This document shows, one piece after another, positions 62,472 through 64,000 of a stretch of 64,000 bases of DNA (position 1 is its first letter; every line of letters starts with the position of its first letter). The notes beneath the pieces were generated by a model, which did no database searches, was not told the origin of the DNA, and was given only the letters and a program-made list of their open reading frames with translations. The position numbers and the translations under genes are program-made. This DNA is from Marinobacter guineae (GTDB taxonomy: Bacteria; Pseudomonadota; Gammaproteobacteria; Pseudomonadales; Oleiphilaceae): contig NZ_KZ319339.1 in assembly GCF_002744735.1 (NCBI RefSeq), forward strand, positions 248,001 to 312,000. The letters are read 5' to 3'.

Positions 62472-63566
62472 TCAGAGCTGCCCAATAACCGGAGTGGAAA
62501 CCGAAACATCCCCATTCTGCCCCCGATGCCGTAAATAATGATCCATCAGAACAATGGCCATCATCGCCTCGGCAATCGGCGTCGCCCGGATACCAACACA
62601 GGGATCGTGCCGCCCGGTGGTAATCACCTCACAGGGATTACCGTGCACATCAATACTACGGCCCGGCAGACGCAGACTCGACGTGGGTTTCAGAGCAATA
62701 CTGGCTACAATCGGCTGGCCCGAGGAAATGCCGCCCAACACACCGCCGGCGTTGTTGGAGAGGAACCCCTCAGGAGTCATCTCATCCCGGTGCTCGGTAC
62801 CCTTCTGCTCGATGCAGTCAAAACCGGCACCAATCTCCACACCCTTCACGGCATTGATACTCATCAATGCGTGGGCCAGATCCGCATCCAGGCGATCAAA
62901 AATCGGCTCACCCAGCCCCGGAGGTACACCTTCAGCGACCACGTTGATCCGCGCACCAATGGAATCACCTTCCTTACGGAGGGCGTCCATGTAAGCCTCC
63001 ATCTCGGCAACCTTGTCTGCATCCGGGCAGAAAAAGGGATTCTGGTGCACCTGATCCCAATCCAGCTTTTCCGCCTTGATCGGTCCCAGTTGAGAAAGGT
63101 AGCCGCGAATACGGATACCCAGACGCTGCTCAAGAAACTTTCGCGCAACCGCACCTGCAGCCACCCGCATCGCGGTTTCCCGGGCCGAAGAGCGACCGCC
63201 GCCCCGATAGTCCCGAACACCGTATTTGTGCATGTAGGTGTAATCAGCATGGGCAGGACGGAACTGTTCGGATATTTTCGAGTAATCCTTGGACCGCTGA
63301 TCGGTGTTCTCAATCATCAACCCGATCGGCGTTCCGGTGGTTTTACCTTCAAAAACCCCGGAGAGAATTTTCACCTCGTCCGCTTCCCGGCGCTGGGTCG
63401 TGTGACGGGAGGTGCCCGGCTTGCGTCGATCCAGGTCCCGCTGCATGTCCGCTTCCGACAGCTCGAGCCCCGGAGGACAACCATCAATAATGCACCCCAG
63501 CGCCGCCCCGTGACTCTCGCCGAAAGAGGTGACAGTGAACAGTTTTCCGAAAGTATTTCCAGACAT
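62472..63566 (-). CDS. aroC: Chorismate synthase
   Basis: 364 residues with the family signatures GESHGAALG near residue 16, [19 protein letters not shown] near 47, and [17 protein letters not shown] near 125. It forms chorismate from EPSP using reduced FMN, the last shared step toward tryptophan (trpFBA here) and folate. It lies 37 bases after prmB. In Pseudomonas, as I recall, an MFS gene follows aroC directly; here the ydc cluster and its LysR intervene. Confidence 0.97.
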   Translation of the reverse strand: MSGNTFGKLFTVTSFGESHGAALGCIIDGCPPGLELSEADMQRDLDRRKPGTSRHTTQRREADEVKILSGVFEGKTTGTPIGLMIENTDQRSKDYSKISEQFRPAHADYTYMHKYGVRDYRGGGRSSARETAMRVAAGAVARKFLEQRLGIRIRGYLSQLGPIKAEKLDWDQVHQNPFFCPDADKVAEMEAYMDALRKEGDSIGARINVVAEGVPPGLGEPIFDRLDADLAHALMSINAVKGVEIGAGFDCIEQKGTEHRDEMTPEGFLSNNAGGVLGGISSGQPIVASIALKPTSSLRLPGRSIDVHGNPCEVITTGRHDPCVGIRATPIAEAMMAIVLMDHYLRHRGQNGDVSVSTPVIGQL

Positions 63567-63603
63567 AATTCAGTATCTTGTTAGGCTTTTGTAAGAAATC
63601 GGA

Positions 63604-64000
63604 TTAACTGGAAGCCTGCCAATGGCGCAGGTCCTGCTCAGTAACCACAAACACACCGTCACCGCCGTTCTCGAAATCCAGCCAGGTAAACGGCAGATCC
63701 GGATAAGCTTCATCCAGAGCCACCCAGCTGTTGCCAACCTCCACAATCAGCAGGCCTCCTGGCGTGAGGTGATCAGCAGCGCCGCCGATAATCCGGTGGG
63801 CAATATCCAGCCCGTCTTGCCCGGCGGCCAGACCCAGCTCCGGCTCATGGCGGTATTCTTCCGGCATGCTGGCGAGGTCTCCCGCATCCACGTAGGGCGG
63901 ATTGCTCACAACGACATCATAGCGCCCGTCGATGTTTTCGAAGACGTCCGATTGTACGGTACGAACACGGTCCCGGACTCCGTGAAGCTCGATATTCGAT
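63604..64000 (-). CDS. prmB: uL3 glutamine methyltransferase PrmB (3' part)
   Basis: The gene continues beyond the right edge, so only the C-terminal 131 or so codons are present. The catalytic NPPYVDAGDL motif of N5-glutamine methyltransferases and the following EYRHEPELGLAAGQDGLD are clear. PrmB methylates a glutamine of ribosomal protein L3. The prmB-aroC order is conserved in gammaproteobacteria. The N-terminal half and start cannot be judged. Confidence 0.93.
   Translation of the reverse strand, partial: SNIELHGVRDRVRTVQSDVFENIDGRYDVVVSNPPYVDAGDLASMPEEYRHEPELGLAAGQDGLDIAHRIIGGAADHLTPGGLLIVEVGNSWVALDEAYPDLPFTWLDFENGGDGVFVVTEQDLRHWQASS

Overview
The window reads as ordinary chromosome of a marine gammaproteobacterium close to Pseudomonas, most likely Marinobacter. 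This is an inference from protein-level resemblance, a base composition in the high-50s percent GC, and gene order. Several blocks follow the Pseudomonas aeruginosa order as I remember it: nfuA-metH-cysI-DUF934; yhdH-sohB; fimL; dnaQ-rnhA-methyltransferase-gloB-mltD-yej transporter-fabI; ftsK-lolA-rarA-serS-cobA; and metZ-purF-cvpA-dedD-folC-accD-trpF-truA-fimV-asd-leuBDC. I saw no rRNA, tRNA, CRISPR array, transposase, integrase or phage gene.

Layout. 1-7.4 kb: the end of an unknown gene, then Fe-S carrier nfuA, B12-dependent methionine synthase metH, two tiny membrane proteins and sulfite reductase cysI with its DUF934 partner. 7.4-15.1 kb: a repeat-filled gap, then yhdH and sohB, an SCP2 protein, fimL with a small membrane protein, dnaQ, rnhA and a methyltransferase. 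15.2-24.3 kb: gloB, then an apparent mltD-yejABEF operon (murein lytic transglycosylase plus peptide importer), then fabI. 24.4-27.9 kb: a DUF1631-like/PilZ pair and DAHP synthase. 27.9-53.0 kb: an uninterrupted minus-strand run covering siroheme synthesis, serS, rarA, lolA, ftsK, metZ, purF, cvpA, dedD, folC, accD, trpABF, truA, fimV, asd and leuBDC. 53.0-55.7 kb: palindromic elements, a LysR regulator and an HcaT-like transporter. 55.7-62.4 kb: a ydcSTUV-patD polyamine/aldehyde cluster with its own LysR gene. 62.5-64.0 kb: aroC and the 3' part of prmB.

How the genes work together. Sulfite reductase (cysI) needs siroheme, whose first committed step is cobA. The sulfide can feed metZ to make homocysteine, which metH methylates. 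Chorismate (aroG, aroC) feeds tryptophan synthesis (trpFBA). asd and leuCDB serve the aspartate and leucine families, and accD and fabI serve fatty acids. fimL and fimV are surface-sensing and twitching-motility factors in Pseudomonas, and a PilZ protein lies between them. 

No complete unknown system is obvious. The least explained structures are: (1) long perfect palindromes at 7489-7669, 53155-53257 and 53297-53403, whose arms differ between copies but end in a shared short motif; (2) a degenerate relative beside the ydc cluster, next to a transporter gene with no normal start codon; (3) a 34-residue membrane protein with a strong ribosome site between metH and cysI; (4) a clean LysR-type operator centred about 64 bases upstream of the predicted ydcS transcription start; and (5) the mltD-yejABEF arrangement, which suggests muropeptide recycling.
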